Below, piece after piece: positions 9,070-18,011 of a stretch of 64,000 nucleotides of DNA. The position numbers were made by a program, and so were the translations under genes. The DNA lies in contig NZ_MVID01000010.1 in assembly GCF_002086815.1 (NCBI RefSeq), positions 62,001-126,000 on the forward strand, read 5' to 3'. Origin of the DNA: Mycolicibacterium parafortuitum. GTDB taxonomy: Bacteria; Actinomycetota; Actinomycetes; Mycobacteriales; Mycobacteriaceae. Every line of letters begins with the position of its first letter. Within the stretch, counting starts at the first letter, position 1. The notes under the pieces are model-generated. The model was given only the letters and a program-made list of their open reading frames with translations. It searched no databases and was not told the origin of the DNA.

Positions 9070-10995
9070 TCAGGACAGCATCCGCGAGATCGCGGCGGCG
9101 AGTTCCGGGGTCGCGGAGTTCGCCAGGTTCTGATAGCTGCCGCCGGTAATCTCGGCGACGGATTCCCAGGTGGCCCGGTCGGAGTCGTCGCCGAAATCGA
9201 TGACGTTGACCGCGATCGGACGGTCCTGCCTGAACGCGCCACGGACGTAGTCCTGCAGGCCCGACGCGCTCAGCGAGCGGTCGGTGTGCGGGCCGGTGGT
9301 GATGACGAGGACGGAGTTCTTCTGTCCGTCGCGGTACCGCGTCGTCGCGTCGCCGTAGACCAGGCGCAGCGTCGTGAACGACACCGCGCCGCCGTTGGAC
9401 GGCTGCTGGTCGTCGAGCGCAGCGGTCAGCGCATCGGAGCGGGGAGTCCCGTCCACCGAGTCGGACAGCGGACCCGTGGGCACCTCCGAGCGGCCCGCGA
9501 CGCCGTCGAACGTCCACAGCCCGATCCCGGAATCCGGCGGCAGCGCACCGATCCGAGCCTTGAGGGCGTTCACGACGTTGGCCAGGCGCGTCGCGCCGCC
9601 CTCGTCGGCGGGCATCGACTGGTCGAGCATCACGGTGACGGTCGGGCTCTCCACCGGAGCGGCCAGTGTCTCGGCGACGGTGGTCCGCACCGCGTTGTCA
9701 CCGATGGCCAGGGGTGCTGGCAGCGGGGCGAAATCCACCACGTCGCCGGCGGGGGGGTCGGTGCCCTCGGCGCGGAACCCGGCCTTGGCCAGCTCGGCGA
9801 GCTGCTCGGGTTTGCGCATGAACCGGGCGAACTCGCTGGCGGCCGTCACCTGCTGCTGGGACAGCCAGTCACCCGACAACAGCACGGTCGGGAAATCGGC
9901 GACCGCGGCGGGCCCGGGCGGTAGCCACGACGCCAGCTTGTCCGAGGCGTCCGGCAGCGACGATGCGCGCTGGAACAACTGCTGTTCGGTGGTCGCGACC
10001 GCGTGCACCGGTGCCGTCGCTGGGTCGGAGGCGTCGACGAGCGCATCGAGCGCGGTGCCCGCGTTACGGTCCGCAAGCTCCGGGGCGCGCGACATCAGGG
10101 TGCTGACCGCGCCGAGGCCGGCGCTGGCGGGTTGCCCGGACGGGGCGGCCGCGGCCGCGACGGCTTCGGCGGCCAGGTAGGACGCATCGCTGTCCGCACC
10201 GAGAGGCAGGGCCAGCCGCAGCCCGCCCCAGCCCCGCAACCCGAGGCCGTCCAGTGCGGCCGGGCCGGTCTGCAGATCGGGCAGGGTGCCCCAGTTCTGG
10301 TCCTTCAGCGCGTCTTTGAGCCTCGGGTTCACCGCGAGGACGACGGGCGAGCTGACCAGGGAGCGGCTGTCGCTGATGGTCTCGGGGCCGACCGCGCTCT
10401 CCAGGCGGGCTTCGGCCGCCGAACTCCCCGGGATCCACAGTGCGGGTCGCTCACCGAGGTCTGCGGGCCATTCCTGGCGGAAACCGTTGATCACCTGATC
10501 GGAGTCGGCGGCGGTGACACCGACCTTCACGCAGCGGTCACCTACAGGGTCGGCGGTCTCGTTGTAGCGCTCGGCGAGGGCGGTGACGGGTTCGGCGATG
10601 GCGGGGTCCGCGACGACGGCGACGGCGACCTCGCCCTCGACGCACCGCGCGGCGGCCACGTCGGAGCGGCTGGAGAGCGCGTCACCGACGAAGCGCCACA
10701 GGATCACAGCGGCGACGACGACCACGACCGAGACCAGCGCGACGATGACCCCGACGCTGACCTTGCGGGGCCCCTGCGTCACCGCGCGGTGGCTGCCGGT
10801 CCACTCGCCGTTCTCCCAGCCGCCGCTGCGCTGGGTGGGCGGTGCCGAATCGGCGGCGGGCAGCCGGGTGGTGAGCTCGTCGCCGTCGGAATCACTTCCG
10901 CCGGCACCGCTTTCGTCGTCAGTGGGCTCGCCGGGGGGCTCGGGGCGCCAGCGGCCTGATTCGTCGTCGGGATCCGGGAGGCTGTGTTTTCCCAT
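9070..10995 (-). CDS. Membrane-anchored protein with solute-binding-like and von Willebrand A domains (Rv1836c-like)
   Basis: This 641-residue protein has an acidic, disordered cytoplasmic N-terminus and one transmembrane helix (about 80-103). A large extracytoplasmic part follows: residues about 115-420 resemble a periplasmic-binding-protein fold, and the last about 200 residues look like a von Willebrand A domain (VTVMLDQSMP, then SVLVITTGPH). The MIDAS motif is degenerate, DQSMP instead of DxSxS. The start is 6 bases beyond the malate synthase stop at 11002, so the two genes are co-transcribed, the same order as glcB-Rv1836c in M. tuberculosis. Function is unknown; a surface adhesion or sensing role is only a guess. 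Confidence 0.75.
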   Translation of the reverse strand: MGKHSLPDPDDESGRWRPEPPGEPTDDESGAGGSDSDGDELTTRLPAADSAPPTQRSGGWENGEWTGSHRAVTQGPRKVSVGVIVALVSVVVVVAAVILWRFVGDALSSRSDVAAARCVEGEVAVAVVADPAIAEPVTALAERYNETADPVGDRCVKVGVTAADSDQVINGFRQEWPADLGERPALWIPGSSAAEARLESAVGPETISDSRSLVSSPVVLAVNPRLKDALKDQNWGTLPDLQTGPAALDGLGLRGWGGLRLALPLGADSDASYLAAEAVAAAAAPSGQPASAGLGAVSTLMSRAPELADRNAGTALDALVDASDPATAPVHAVATTEQQLFQRASSLPDASDKLASWLPPGPAAVADFPTVLLSGDWLSQQQVTAASEFARFMRKPEQLAELAKAGFRAEGTDPPAGDVVDFAPLPAPLAIGDNAVRTTVAETLAAPVESPTVTVMLDQSMPADEGGATRLANVVNALKARIGALPPDSGIGLWTFDGVAGRSEVPTGPLSDSVDGTPRSDALTAALDDQQPSNGGAVSFTTLRLVYGDATTRYRDGQKNSVLVITTGPHTDRSLSASGLQDYVRGAFRQDRPIAVNVIDFGDDSDRATWESVAEITGGSYQNLANSATPELAAAISRMLS

Positions 10996-11001
10996 GCCTT
11001 C

Positions 11002-13218
11002 CTAAGCCTGACCCGCCGATGCCTTGAACTCCCGACGCCTGCGATGCAGGATCGGCTCGGTGTAGCCGTTGGGCTGGGCGGCGCCGTCGAGGATCAGTTC
11101 CTGGGCCGCCTGGAACGCGATGCTGCCCTCGGGGTCCGAAGCCATCGGCCGGAAGTCGGGGTCGCTGGCGTTCTGCTCGTCGACGACGGCGGCCATCCGG
11201 CGCAGGCTCGCCTTGACGTCCTCTTCGGTGATGACGCCGTGCCGCAGCCAGTTGGCCAGCAGCTGGCTCGAGATCCGCAGTGTCGCACGGTCTTCCATCA
11301 ACGCCACGTTGTGGATGTCGGGCACCTTGGAGCAGCCCACGCCGGCGTCGATCCAGCGAACCACGTAGCCGAGGATCGACTGACAGTTGTTGTCGACCTC
11401 TTCGCGGATCTCCTCGGGAGCCCAGGCCAGTTCCTTGGCCAGCGGCAGGGTGAGCAGCTGTTCGAGGGAGGAGCGCCGCTTGCCGGCGAGTTCGGACTGC
11501 ACCGCGAACACGTCGACCTGGTGGTAGTGCATCGCGTGCAGCGTCGCCGCGGTCGGGGAGGGCACCCACGCGGTGGTGGCGCCGGCCTTGGGCTGGCCGA
11601 TCTTCTGCTCGACCATGTCGGCCATCAGGTCGGTCATCGCCCACATGCCCTTGCCGATCTGGGCTTTGCCGGACAGCCCGGTCTCCAGGCCGATGTCGAC
11701 GTTCTGGTTCTCGTACGCGGTGATCCAGTCCGTGGACTTCATCGCACCCTTGCGGATCATCGGGCCCGCCTCCATCGACGTGTGGATCTCGTCGCCGGTG
11801 CGGTCCAGGAAGCCGGTGTTGATGAACACGACACGGTCGGCGGCCGCCTTGATGCAGGCCTTGAGGTTGACGGTGGTGCGTCGCTCCTCGTCCATGATGC
11901 CGACCTTGATGGTGTTCTGCGGCAGGCCGAGGACGTCCTCGACGCGGCTGAACAGCTCACAGGTGAACGCGACCTCGTCGGGTCCGTGCATCTTGGGCTT
12001 CACGATGTAGATCGATCCGGTCCGGCTGTTGAGCAGCGGGCCGTTCTTGGTGTCGCCGTCGCCGTCGGATCGCATTCCGTGGATCCCGATGAGGCTGGTG
12101 AACAGCGCGTCCTGGATGCCTTCGAAGACCTCGGGGCCGTCGGCACCGTTGTCGTCGAACACGATCGCGTCGTTGGTCATCAGGTGCCCGACGTTGCGGA
12201 CGAACAGCAGGCTGCGCCCGGGCAGCGTGACCTCGCCCTCGCCGTCGGGCGAGGTGAACGTGCGGTCCTCGGTGAGCACCCGGGTGAAGGTCTTGTCGCC
12301 CTTGGTGACCTCCTCGGCGAGGTCGCCTCGGTTGAGCCCCAACCAGTTTCGGTACCCGAGCACCTTGTCGTCGGCGTCGACGGCGGCCACGGAGTCCTCG
12401 AAGTCCATGATCGTGGTGACCGCCGACTCCAGCACGACGTCCTTGATGCCGGCCCTGTCGGTGGATCCGATCGGCGACTGCGCATCGACCAGGATCTCGA
12501 TGTGCAGACCGTTGTTGACCAGCAGCACCGAAGACGGGGCGGCCGGGTCGCCGAGGTAGCCGACGAACTGTTCGCCTGCCGCGAGACCGACGGCGCCGCC
12601 GTCGTCGAGCGTGGCACTGACGCTGCCGTCCTCGATCTTCAGCCCGGTGATGTCCGACCAGGAGCCCTGGGCGAGCGGGACGGCACCGTCGAGGAACTTA
12701 CGGGCGTACGCGATGACCTTGTCCCCGCGCAGCTTGTTGTAAGAGCTTCCCGCCTCGGCGCCGCCCTCGTCGGAGATCACGTCGGTGCCGTACAGCGCGT
12801 CGTACAGCGAGCCCCAGCGGGCGTTCGCAGCGTTCAGCGCGAACCGGGCGTTGAGCACTGGCACCACCAGCTGCGGACCGGCGGTGGTGGCGATCTCGGC
12901 GTCGACGCCGGAGGTGGTGATGGTGAAATCGCCGGGTTCGGGTTCCAGATATCCGATGTCGGAGAGGAACTGCTTGTAGTCCTCGGGCTCGAAGCCGCCG
13001 ATCACCCGGGCGCGGTGCCACTTGTCGATCTGCGCCTGCAGGCTGTCGCGCCGGGCCAGCAGATCCTGGTTGCGCGGCGTCAGGTCGGCGATCACCTTGT
13101 CGACGCCGGACCAGAACGTGTCGGGATCGATGTCGGTGCCCGGCAGTGCCTCATTGTTGATGAAGTCGTACAGCACGGGAGCGACGCGCAGGTTGCCCAC
13201 CGTCACGCGATCAGTCAT
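11002..13218 (-). CDS. glcB: Malate synthase G
   Basis: The 738-residue protein matches malate synthase G in length (about 740 in M. tuberculosis GlcB) and in sequence from [27 protein letters not shown] onwards. Recognisable pieces include [20 protein letters not shown] and [23 protein letters not shown]. It condenses glyoxylate with acetyl-CoA to malate, completing the glyoxylate shunt and allowing growth on fatty acids or C2 units. It is followed after 6 bases by the VWA membrane-protein gene. The ATG at 13218 is preceded by an AGGGAGGAA-type ribosome-binding site. Confidence 0.97.
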   Translation of the reverse strand: MTDRVTVGNLRVAPVLYDFINNEALPGTDIDPDTFWSGVDKVIADLTPRNQDLLARRDSLQAQIDKWHRARVIGGFEPEDYKQFLSDIGYLEPEPGDFTITTSGVDAEIATTAGPQLVVPVLNARFALNAANARWGSLYDALYGTDVISDEGGAEAGSSYNKLRGDKVIAYARKFLDGAVPLAQGSWSDITGLKIEDGSVSATLDDGGAVGLAAGEQFVGYLGDPAAPSSVLLVNNGLHIEILVDAQSPIGSTDRAGIKDVVLESAVTTIMDFEDSVAAVDADDKVLGYRNWLGLNRGDLAEEVTKGDKTFTRVLTEDRTFTSPDGEGEVTLPGRSLLFVRNVGHLMTNDAIVFDDNGADGPEVFEGIQDALFTSLIGIHGMRSDGDGDTKNGPLLNSRTGSIYIVKPKMHGPDEVAFTCELFSRVEDVLGLPQNTIKVGIMDEERRTTVNLKACIKAAADRVVFINTGFLDRTGDEIHTSMEAGPMIRKGAMKSTDWITAYENQNVDIGLETGLSGKAQIGKGMWAMTDLMADMVEQKIGQPKAGATTAWVPSPTAATLHAMHYHQVDVFAVQSELAGKRRSSLEQLLTLPLAKELAWAPEEIREEVDNNCQSILGYVVRWIDAGVGCSKVPDIHNVALMEDRATLRISSQLLANWLRHGVITEEDVKASLRRMAAVVDEQNASDPDFRPMASDPEGSIAFQAAQELILDGAAQPNGYTEPILHRRRREFKASAGQA

Positions 13219-13306
13219 TTTTCCTCCCTCATCCGCACGTGCTCTTGCGCCGTGCCGGTACCTTCGTTACGCCGTCAGCTGTCCAGCTTACCCACCGGTA
13301 ACAGCC

Positions 13307-14305
13307 CTATTCGCCGGTGGCGCTGTCCCGCAGTGCTTCGCATCGCCGGATGAGCCGGGCACGAAGCGGCGCCGCGCGTTCGCTGATCCGTTCCTGGGCG
13401 CGGGCATAGTCGCCCCTGCCTGCCGGGGTTTCCACCGCGATCGGCTCGAATCCGTAGTCCCGCAGGTCATATGGGCTCGCGCGCATATCGAGCACACGTG
13501 CCTCCAGTGCGAGCTCGAAGCAGTCGAGCACCAGTTCGGACTCGATCAGCGGGCCCAGTTTGAAGGCCCATTTGTAGAGGTCCATCCCGGCGTGCACGCA
13601 GCCGGGTTGCTCGGTGGCGACCTGGTCCTGACGGGTCAGGTGCTGCGCGTTGCGGCCGGCCGCCGCCGGGGTGAAGAACCGGAACGCGTCGAAGTGACTG
13701 CACCGCAACGGCATTGACTCGACAACCGCGTCGGTGCCCGCCGTGCCGAGGCGCAGCGGAACCTGGGAGTGGCGGACCGTGGGGGACCGGTAGACCATCG
13801 CCCACTCGTGCAGGCCGAAACAGTTGAAGCGCGCGGGCCGGGATGCGGTCGCGGTGAGCAGCTCGGCGATGAACGTCACAGTCCCCGCGCGGGCCAGCAG
13901 GTGGTCAGGGCCGACGGTGACGCCGTCGCCGGCCCGGACATACCCGGTGCGGCGCAGGTAGCCCTGGGAATCCGGCCCGTCGAGCACGGCGCCGTAACCG
14001 GGATGCCAGACCCTGAGCTGGCGGGGCCGCAGGTTGTAGTAGGTGAACAGGAAGTCGAACACCGGATGGGATTCGCCGGTTCGGCGTCGGCTCAGGTGGG
14101 GCTCGAGGAGGGCATCGGCGCGACGCCGGTGGGTTTCGGCGCGGGAGCGCCAATCGGGCACGGCGGCGAGCCGCCAATCGGGCACGGCGGCGAGCCGCCA
14201 ATCGGGCACGGCGGCGAGCCGCCAATCGGGCACGGCGGCGAGCCGCCAATCGGGCACGGCGGCGAGCCGCCAATCGGGCACGGCGGCGAGCCGCCAATCA
14301 GACAC
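13307..14305 (-). CDS. Actinobacterial protein usually annotated 3-methyladenine DNA glycosylase, with N-terminal octapeptide repeats
   Basis: The 332-residue product belongs to an actinobacterial family often labelled 3-methyladenine DNA glycosylase (HPVFDFLFTYYNLRP, then LRVWHPGYG). I see no HhH-GPD or AAG motif, so that label is weak. The preferred start is GTG at 14305, where GTGTCTGA overlaps the upstream CNNM stop by 8 bases. Immediately after the start the protein repeats the octapeptide DWRLAAVP six times before reaching DWRSRAETH, which looks like the ordinary N-terminus of the family. The repeat is an exact 24-bp DNA duplication and therefore recent. Each unit supplies an in-frame GTG, so shorter products are possible. 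Confidence 0.65.
   Translation of the reverse strand: MSDWRLAAVPDWRLAAVPDWRLAAVPDWRLAAVPDWRLAAVPDWRLAAVPDWRSRAETHRRRADALLEPHLSRRRTGESHPVFDFLFTYYNLRPRQLRVWHPGYGAVLDGPDSQGYLRRTGYVRAGDGVTVGPDHLLARAGTVTFIAELLTATASRPARFNCFGLHEWAMVYRSPTVRHSQVPLRLGTAGTDAVVESMPLRCSHFDAFRFFTPAAAGRNAQHLTRQDQVATEQPGCVHAGMDLYKWAFKLGPLIESELVLDCFELALEARVLDMRASPYDLRDYGFEPIAVETPAGRGDYARAQERISERAAPLRARLIRRCEALRDSATGE
14148..14300. repeat. 24-bp in-frame tandem repeat at the CNNM/glycosylase-like gene junction
   Basis: The motif CCAATC recurs at 14150, 14174, 14198, 14222, 14246, 14270 and 14294, an exact 24-base period with essentially identical units. On the minus strand each unit encodes DWRLAAVP, so the reading frame is kept. 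The array begins at the overlapping stop/start of the two genes. Confidence 0.95.
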
Positions 14306-15359
14306 GATGTGTGCCGTCGCGGACCGTCCCGACCAGGTCCTCGACAAGGTCTTCGAGCGCGATCATCGCGGTCGCGGTGCCGTCGGCGGCGGTGACCAGC
14401 GCCAGGTGGCTGTTGGTGCGGCGCATCCGGGTCAGCCCGTCGGGCAGCGGCAGTGACGCCGGAACCCGGGGCAGCGGCCGCACCATCGAGGAGTCGATCA
14501 CGGTCGTGCTGTCGAGGTCGCTGTTGACCAGCGGCAGCACATCCTTGATGTGCAGGTATCCGATGAAGGCGCCGGAGGTGTCGGCGACCGGGAAGCGGGA
14601 GTAGCCCGTCTCGCGCAGCGCTTCCTCCAGCGCGCCGACGGTCGGGCCCGTCCCCTCGGCCGCCGCCGGGACCGCGCGGATCTCGTGCAGCGGCATCGCG
14701 ACGTCCTTGACGGCGCGGTTGCGGATCTGCAGCGCGCGGGTGAGCCGGGTGTGTTCCTCGGGGTCGAGCAGACCCTCGGACAGCGATTCGGCGATCATCT
14801 CCGACAGTTCGACCGTCGAGACAGTGACGTCGAGTTCGTCCTTGGGTTCGACGCCGAACGCGCGCAGTGTGGTGTTGGCGCACCAGTTGTAGAAGGCGAT
14901 GAACGGGCGGGCGATCCGGATGTAGACCAGGTAGACCGGGATCAGCAGCATCGCGGTGGACTCCGGCCCCGCGATCGCGATGTTCTTGGGCACCATCTCG
15001 CCGAGCAGCACGTGCAGCGTGACGACGACGGACAGCGCGACCAGGAACGACACCGTGTGCAGTACCGCGTCCGGGATGCCGACGAGGTCGAACGGCTTCT
15101 CCAGCAGGTGTGCGACGGCGGGTTCGGCGACGCGGCCGAGCAGGATCGAGCAGATCGTGATGCCGAGCTGCGAGCCCGCCAGCATCAGCGACAGGTGTTC
15201 GCCGGCCCTGATGACGGTGACGGCGCTCCTCTTGCCCTGCTCGGCAAGGGCTTCGAGGCGGTCGCGGCGCGCCGAGATCAGCGCGAACTCCGAGGCCACG
15301 AAGAACGCGTTGGCGGCCAGCAGCACGAAGGTCAGCAGCACCCCGAAGATGTCACCCAT
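14298..15359 (-). CDS. CNNM/CorC (HlyC) family membrane protein with CBS domains (Rv1841c-like)
   Basis: The 353-residue protein has an N-terminal DUF21 transmembrane domain ([33 protein letters not shown], then [15 protein letters not shown]) and a pair of CBS motifs in the C-terminal half ([25 protein letters not shown]). Unlike its upstream partner it lacks the final CorC_HlyC domain. Proteins of this type are linked to Mg2+/Co2+ or other cation export; the ion here is unknown. It overlaps the stop of the upstream paralogue by 8 bases (15352-15359) and overlaps the next gene by 8 bases, giving a tightly coupled three-gene unit. Confidence 0.85.
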   Translation of the reverse strand: MGDIFGVLLTFVLLAANAFFVASEFALISARRDRLEALAEQGKRSAVTVIRAGEHLSLMLAGSQLGITICSILLGRVAEPAVAHLLEKPFDLVGIPDAVLHTVSFLVALSVVVTLHVLLGEMVPKNIAIAGPESTAMLLIPVYLVYIRIARPFIAFYNWCANTTLRAFGVEPKDELDVTVSTVELSEMIAESLSEGLLDPEEHTRLTRALQIRNRAVKDVAMPLHEIRAVPAAAEGTGPTVGALEEALRETGYSRFPVADTSGAFIGYLHIKDVLPLVNSDLDSTTVIDSSMVRPLPRVPASLPLPDGLTRMRRTNSHLALVTAADGTATAMIALEDLVEDLVGTVRDGTHRV

Positions 15360-16707
15360 TCTCGGCTCCCTTCCGGCCGATCTCGGTCAGCCGGAGCACG
15401 TCGATGCGCCGGCCGTCCATCTTGACCACGGTCGCCAGCCAGCGCACCGGGTCCTCGATCGGGCCGTCGGGGTCGAACGCGGTCAGCTCCACGGTTTCGC
15501 CCTCGACGGGGATGTGGCCGAGTTTCTCCAGCACCAGCCCTCCGATGGTCTCGTAATCACCATCCGGGGCGCGGAAGGCGGTGCCCTCGGCGACTTCGTC
15601 GATACGCAGCAGTCCCGAGACCTGCCAGCCCTGTCCCGCGGCGACCACGTCGGGCGGCTCGACGTCGTGCTCGTCGCGCACGTCGCCGACGATCTCCTCG
15701 ATCAGATCCTCGACGGTCACCATCCCGGCGGTGCCGCCGTATTCGTCGACGACCAGCGCGGTCTGCAGGCCGTTGGCGCGCACCTCGGTCATCACCGAGT
15801 CGCCGTCGAGGGTGGACGGCACCTTGGTGACGGGCTGTACGAGTTCGGCGAGCCGGGTCGTCGAGCGGACCGCGGCGGGCACCTCGAACACCTGCTTGAC
15901 GTGCACCATGCCGATGGTCTCGTCCAGGTCGCCGCGGATCACCGGGAAGCGGGAGTGGCCGGTCTTGAAGGCGGCTTCGCTGAGGTCGAGGACCGTGGCG
16001 TCGGCGTCGAGGGTGTCGATCTTGGAGCGCGGGGTCATCAGTTCCTCGGCGGTGCGGTCGCCGAACTGCAGTGAACGGTCCACCAGGACGGCGGTGACCG
16101 GGTCCAGCGACCCGCTCTCGGCCGACGAGCGCACCAGCGACACCAGCTCCTGCGGCGAACGCGCCGAGCGCAGCTCTTCGGCGGGCTCGATCCCGAGGCG
16201 ACGCAGGATCCAGTTCGCCGTCCCGTTGGTGAGCCGGATCAGCGGTTTGAACATGAACGAGAACATCAGCTGCAGCGGCGCCGACCATCGCGCGGTCGGG
16301 ACCGCCCGGGCGACGGCGAGGTTCTTGGGCACCAGTTCGCCGAAGATCATCGATATCGAGGTCGCGATCAGGATGGCCAGCGCCAACGCCAGACCGGAGG
16401 CGAACCGCTCCGGGATGTGCATGGCCGTCAACCCGGGGTGGATGAGCCGGGCGACGACGGGCTCGGCCAGGAAACCGGTGGCCAGGGTGGTGATGGAGAT
16501 GCCGACCTGCGCGCCGGACAGCTGCGTCGACAGCGACCGGTGCGCCTTCTGGACGAGTCGGTCGCGGCGGTCACCGGAGCGGACATTGGCCTCGACGGTG
16601 CTGCGTTCGAGCGCGGTCAGCGAGAACTCCGCGGCGACGAACACCGCGGTGCCCGCGGTGAGCAGGATGAACGCCAGCAGAGCGAGCAGGGACATCGCCG
16701 TGTTCAT
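15352..16707 (-). CDS. CNNM/CorC (hemolysin C-like) family membrane protein (Rv1842c-like)
   Basis: The 451-residue protein has a DUF21 transmembrane domain (residues about 1-190, including [16 protein letters not shown]), two CBS repeats ([25 protein letters not shown] and [27 protein letters not shown]) and a C-terminal CorC_HlyC domain ([20 protein letters not shown]). Family members are divalent-cation transporters or efflux regulators, with Mg2+/Co2+ best known. I chose the ATG at 16707 ([13 protein letters not shown]) because it places the first membrane helix at the N-terminus. It is the first gene of a three-gene minus-strand unit and is preceded by a foldable leader (16747-16845). 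Confidence 0.88.
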   Translation of the reverse strand: MNTAMSLLALLAFILLTAGTAVFVAAEFSLTALERSTVEANVRSGDRRDRLVQKAHRSLSTQLSGAQVGISITTLATGFLAEPVVARLIHPGLTAMHIPERFASGLALALAILIATSISMIFGELVPKNLAVARAVPTARWSAPLQLMFSFMFKPLIRLTNGTANWILRRLGIEPAEELRSARSPQELVSLVRSSAESGSLDPVTAVLVDRSLQFGDRTAEELMTPRSKIDTLDADATVLDLSEAAFKTGHSRFPVIRGDLDETIGMVHVKQVFEVPAAVRSTTRLAELVQPVTKVPSTLDGDSVMTEVRANGLQTALVVDEYGGTAGMVTVEDLIEEIVGDVRDEHDVEPPDVVAAGQGWQVSGLLRIDEVAEGTAFRAPDGDYETIGGLVLEKLGHIPVEGETVELTAFDPDGPIEDPVRWLATVVKMDGRRIDVLRLTEIGRKGAENG

Positions 16708-16746
16708 CGGGATGCTCCGGGGGAGCCGGGTCGGGGGCCCGGCCAT

Positions 16747-16845
16747 CTAGAGGACGGCTCGGCCTCGCAGGGCTCGTGGTCAGACCGTCGGACGGCTGAG
16801 GCCGACTCGGATGGGTGTCCATCCAGTGCCTGCGGCACCTGGTCC
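16747..16845 (-). ncRNA. Structured 5' leader candidate of the CNNM operon
   Basis: On the minus strand the leader shows a stem CCAGGTGCC/GGCACTGG, then a hairpin GGATGG/CCATCC with a 4-base loop, then a perfect 8-bp stem TCGGCCTC/GAGGCCGA closing a 31-base loop with an internal inverted repeat. The first two stems share bases and may be alternatives. I do not recognise a known riboswitch class; it matches neither M-box nor yybP-ykoY consensus as I remember them. A regulatory role is inference from structure and from the cation-transport genes below it. Confidence 0.35.
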
Positions 16846-16962
16846 CTTTCGTCGCGATAACAGCTGGTTGACCACACATGCTAGCGGAATCCACACCGGC
16901 CTCGTCGCGGGCCTCATCGCTTCTGAGTCCGATCCGGCGGCAGTGGTAGCTTCAACCCCAAC

Positions 16963-16981
16963 ATAGGAAAGGCGAGCCTAA
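16963..16981. promoter_or_regulatory. IdeR-type iron box overlapping the fbpA ribosome-binding site
   Basis: ATAGGAAAGGCGAGCCTAA matches 14 of 19 positions of the IdeR consensus TTAGGTTAGGCTAACCTAA, with the right half fully recognisable. The left half doubles as the Shine-Dalgarno (AGGAAAGG) and the last base is the A of the start codon, so bound IdeR would block the start region directly. Confidence 0.65.
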
Positions 16982-18006
16982 TGTCGAAGTCGTTCACCCG
17001 GTTGGCCGCGATGTTCACCGCGGTCGCCGCGGCCGTCGCGCTGAGCGCGTGCGGATCCGATCAGCAGTCCGACGAAAACAAGATCGTCGTGTATTCGGGA
17101 CGCAGCGAGGAGCTGGTCAAACCGCTGATCGAGCAGTTCACCACCGACACCGGAATCAAGGTCGAGGCGCGCTACGCCGGTTCGGGCGAGATGGCCGCGC
17201 AGCTGATCACCGAGGGGGACAAGTCCCCGGCCGACGTGTTCCTGTCCCAGGACGCCGGCGCGTTGGGCGCGGTGTCCAAGGCGGGTCTGCTGGCTCCGAT
17301 CGACGCCGAGACGCTCGCCGCGGTCCCCGCCCAGTACTCGGCGGCCGACGGCACGTGGGTCGGGGTGTCGGGCCGCGCCCGCGTCCTCGTCTACAACCCG
17401 ACGCTGGCGCCGAATCCGCCGGACACCATCGACGGTCTTCTGGCTCCGGAGTGGAAGGGCAAGATCGGCTTCGCGCCGAGCAACGCGTCCTGGCAGGCGT
17501 TCGTCACCGGGCTGCGGGTGCTGCGCGGCGACGACGGTGCCGAGCAGTGGCTGCGCGCGTTCAAGGCTCAGGATCCGCAGGCCTTCGAGAACAACGTGGC
17601 CGTCCGTGACGCCGTGGACTCCGGTCAGGTCGCCCTCGGCCTGGTCAACCACTACTACCTCTACGAGCTGATCCACGCCAAGGGCGCCGACGCGGTCGTC
17701 GCGCAGAACAAGTTCATGGCGCCCGGCGACCCGGGCGGCCTGGTCAACGTCGCCGGCGTGGGTGTGCTGAAGTCCGCCCCGAACCCCGAAGGCGCCCAGG
17801 CGTTCGCGGCGTATCTGATCGGGGAGTCCGCGCAGAAGTTCTTCGCCACCGAGACCGCCGAGTATCCGCTCGCGGCAGGCGTCGCCCCGTCTGCCGAGAT
17901 GCCTCCGCTGGCCGACCTGCAGCCGCCCGCGGTCGACCTGTCCGACCTCGACGACCTCGAGGCCACCCAGGAGTTGCTGGTCAAGACCGGCCTCCTGACC
18001 AACTGA
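16981..18006 (+). CDS. Ferric iron ABC transporter, substrate-binding lipoprotein (FbpA/FutA type)
   Basis: The 341-residue protein starts with a lipoprotein signal (LSAC, lipidated Cys24). It continues as an iron-binding protein of the FbpA family: IVVYSGRSEELVKPLIEQF at the mature N-terminus, ADVFLSQDAGALGAV, and the NHYYLYE motif whose adjacent tyrosines coordinate Fe3+ in this family. It would capture ferric iron at the outer face of the membrane for the permease encoded next. The ATG at 16981 directly follows an IdeR-like box that includes the ribosome-binding site, so iron repression is expected. This operon is not in the M. tuberculosis version of the locus. Confidence 0.9.
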   Translation: MSKSFTRLAAMFTAVAAAVALSACGSDQQSDENKIVVYSGRSEELVKPLIEQFTTDTGIKVEARYAGSGEMAAQLITEGDKSPADVFLSQDAGALGAVSKAGLLAPIDAETLAAVPAQYSAADGTWVGVSGRARVLVYNPTLAPNPPDTIDGLLAPEWKGKIGFAPSNASWQAFVTGLRVLRGDDGAEQWLRAFKAQDPQAFENNVAVRDAVDSGQVALGLVNHYYLYELIHAKGADAVVAQNKFMAPGDPGGLVNVAGVGVLKSAPNPEGAQAFAAYLIGESAQKFFATETAEYPLAAGVAPSAEMPPLADLQPPAVDLSDLDDLEATQELLVKTGLLTN

Positions 18007-18011
18007 GCGGG

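Noticed and set aside
10984..13353. 789-codon plus-strand frame opposite glcB
   Set aside because: The malate synthase on the minus strand is unmistakable; the frame is a shadow.
14148..14300. 24-bp repeats as a CRISPR array
   Set aside because: Units are directly adjacent with no unique spacers and are translated in frame; there are no cas genes in the window.
16747..16845. Known M-box or yybP-ykoY riboswitch upstream of the CNNM genes
   Set aside because: The conserved sequence boxes I remember for these classes are not present, so only a structured leader is claimed.
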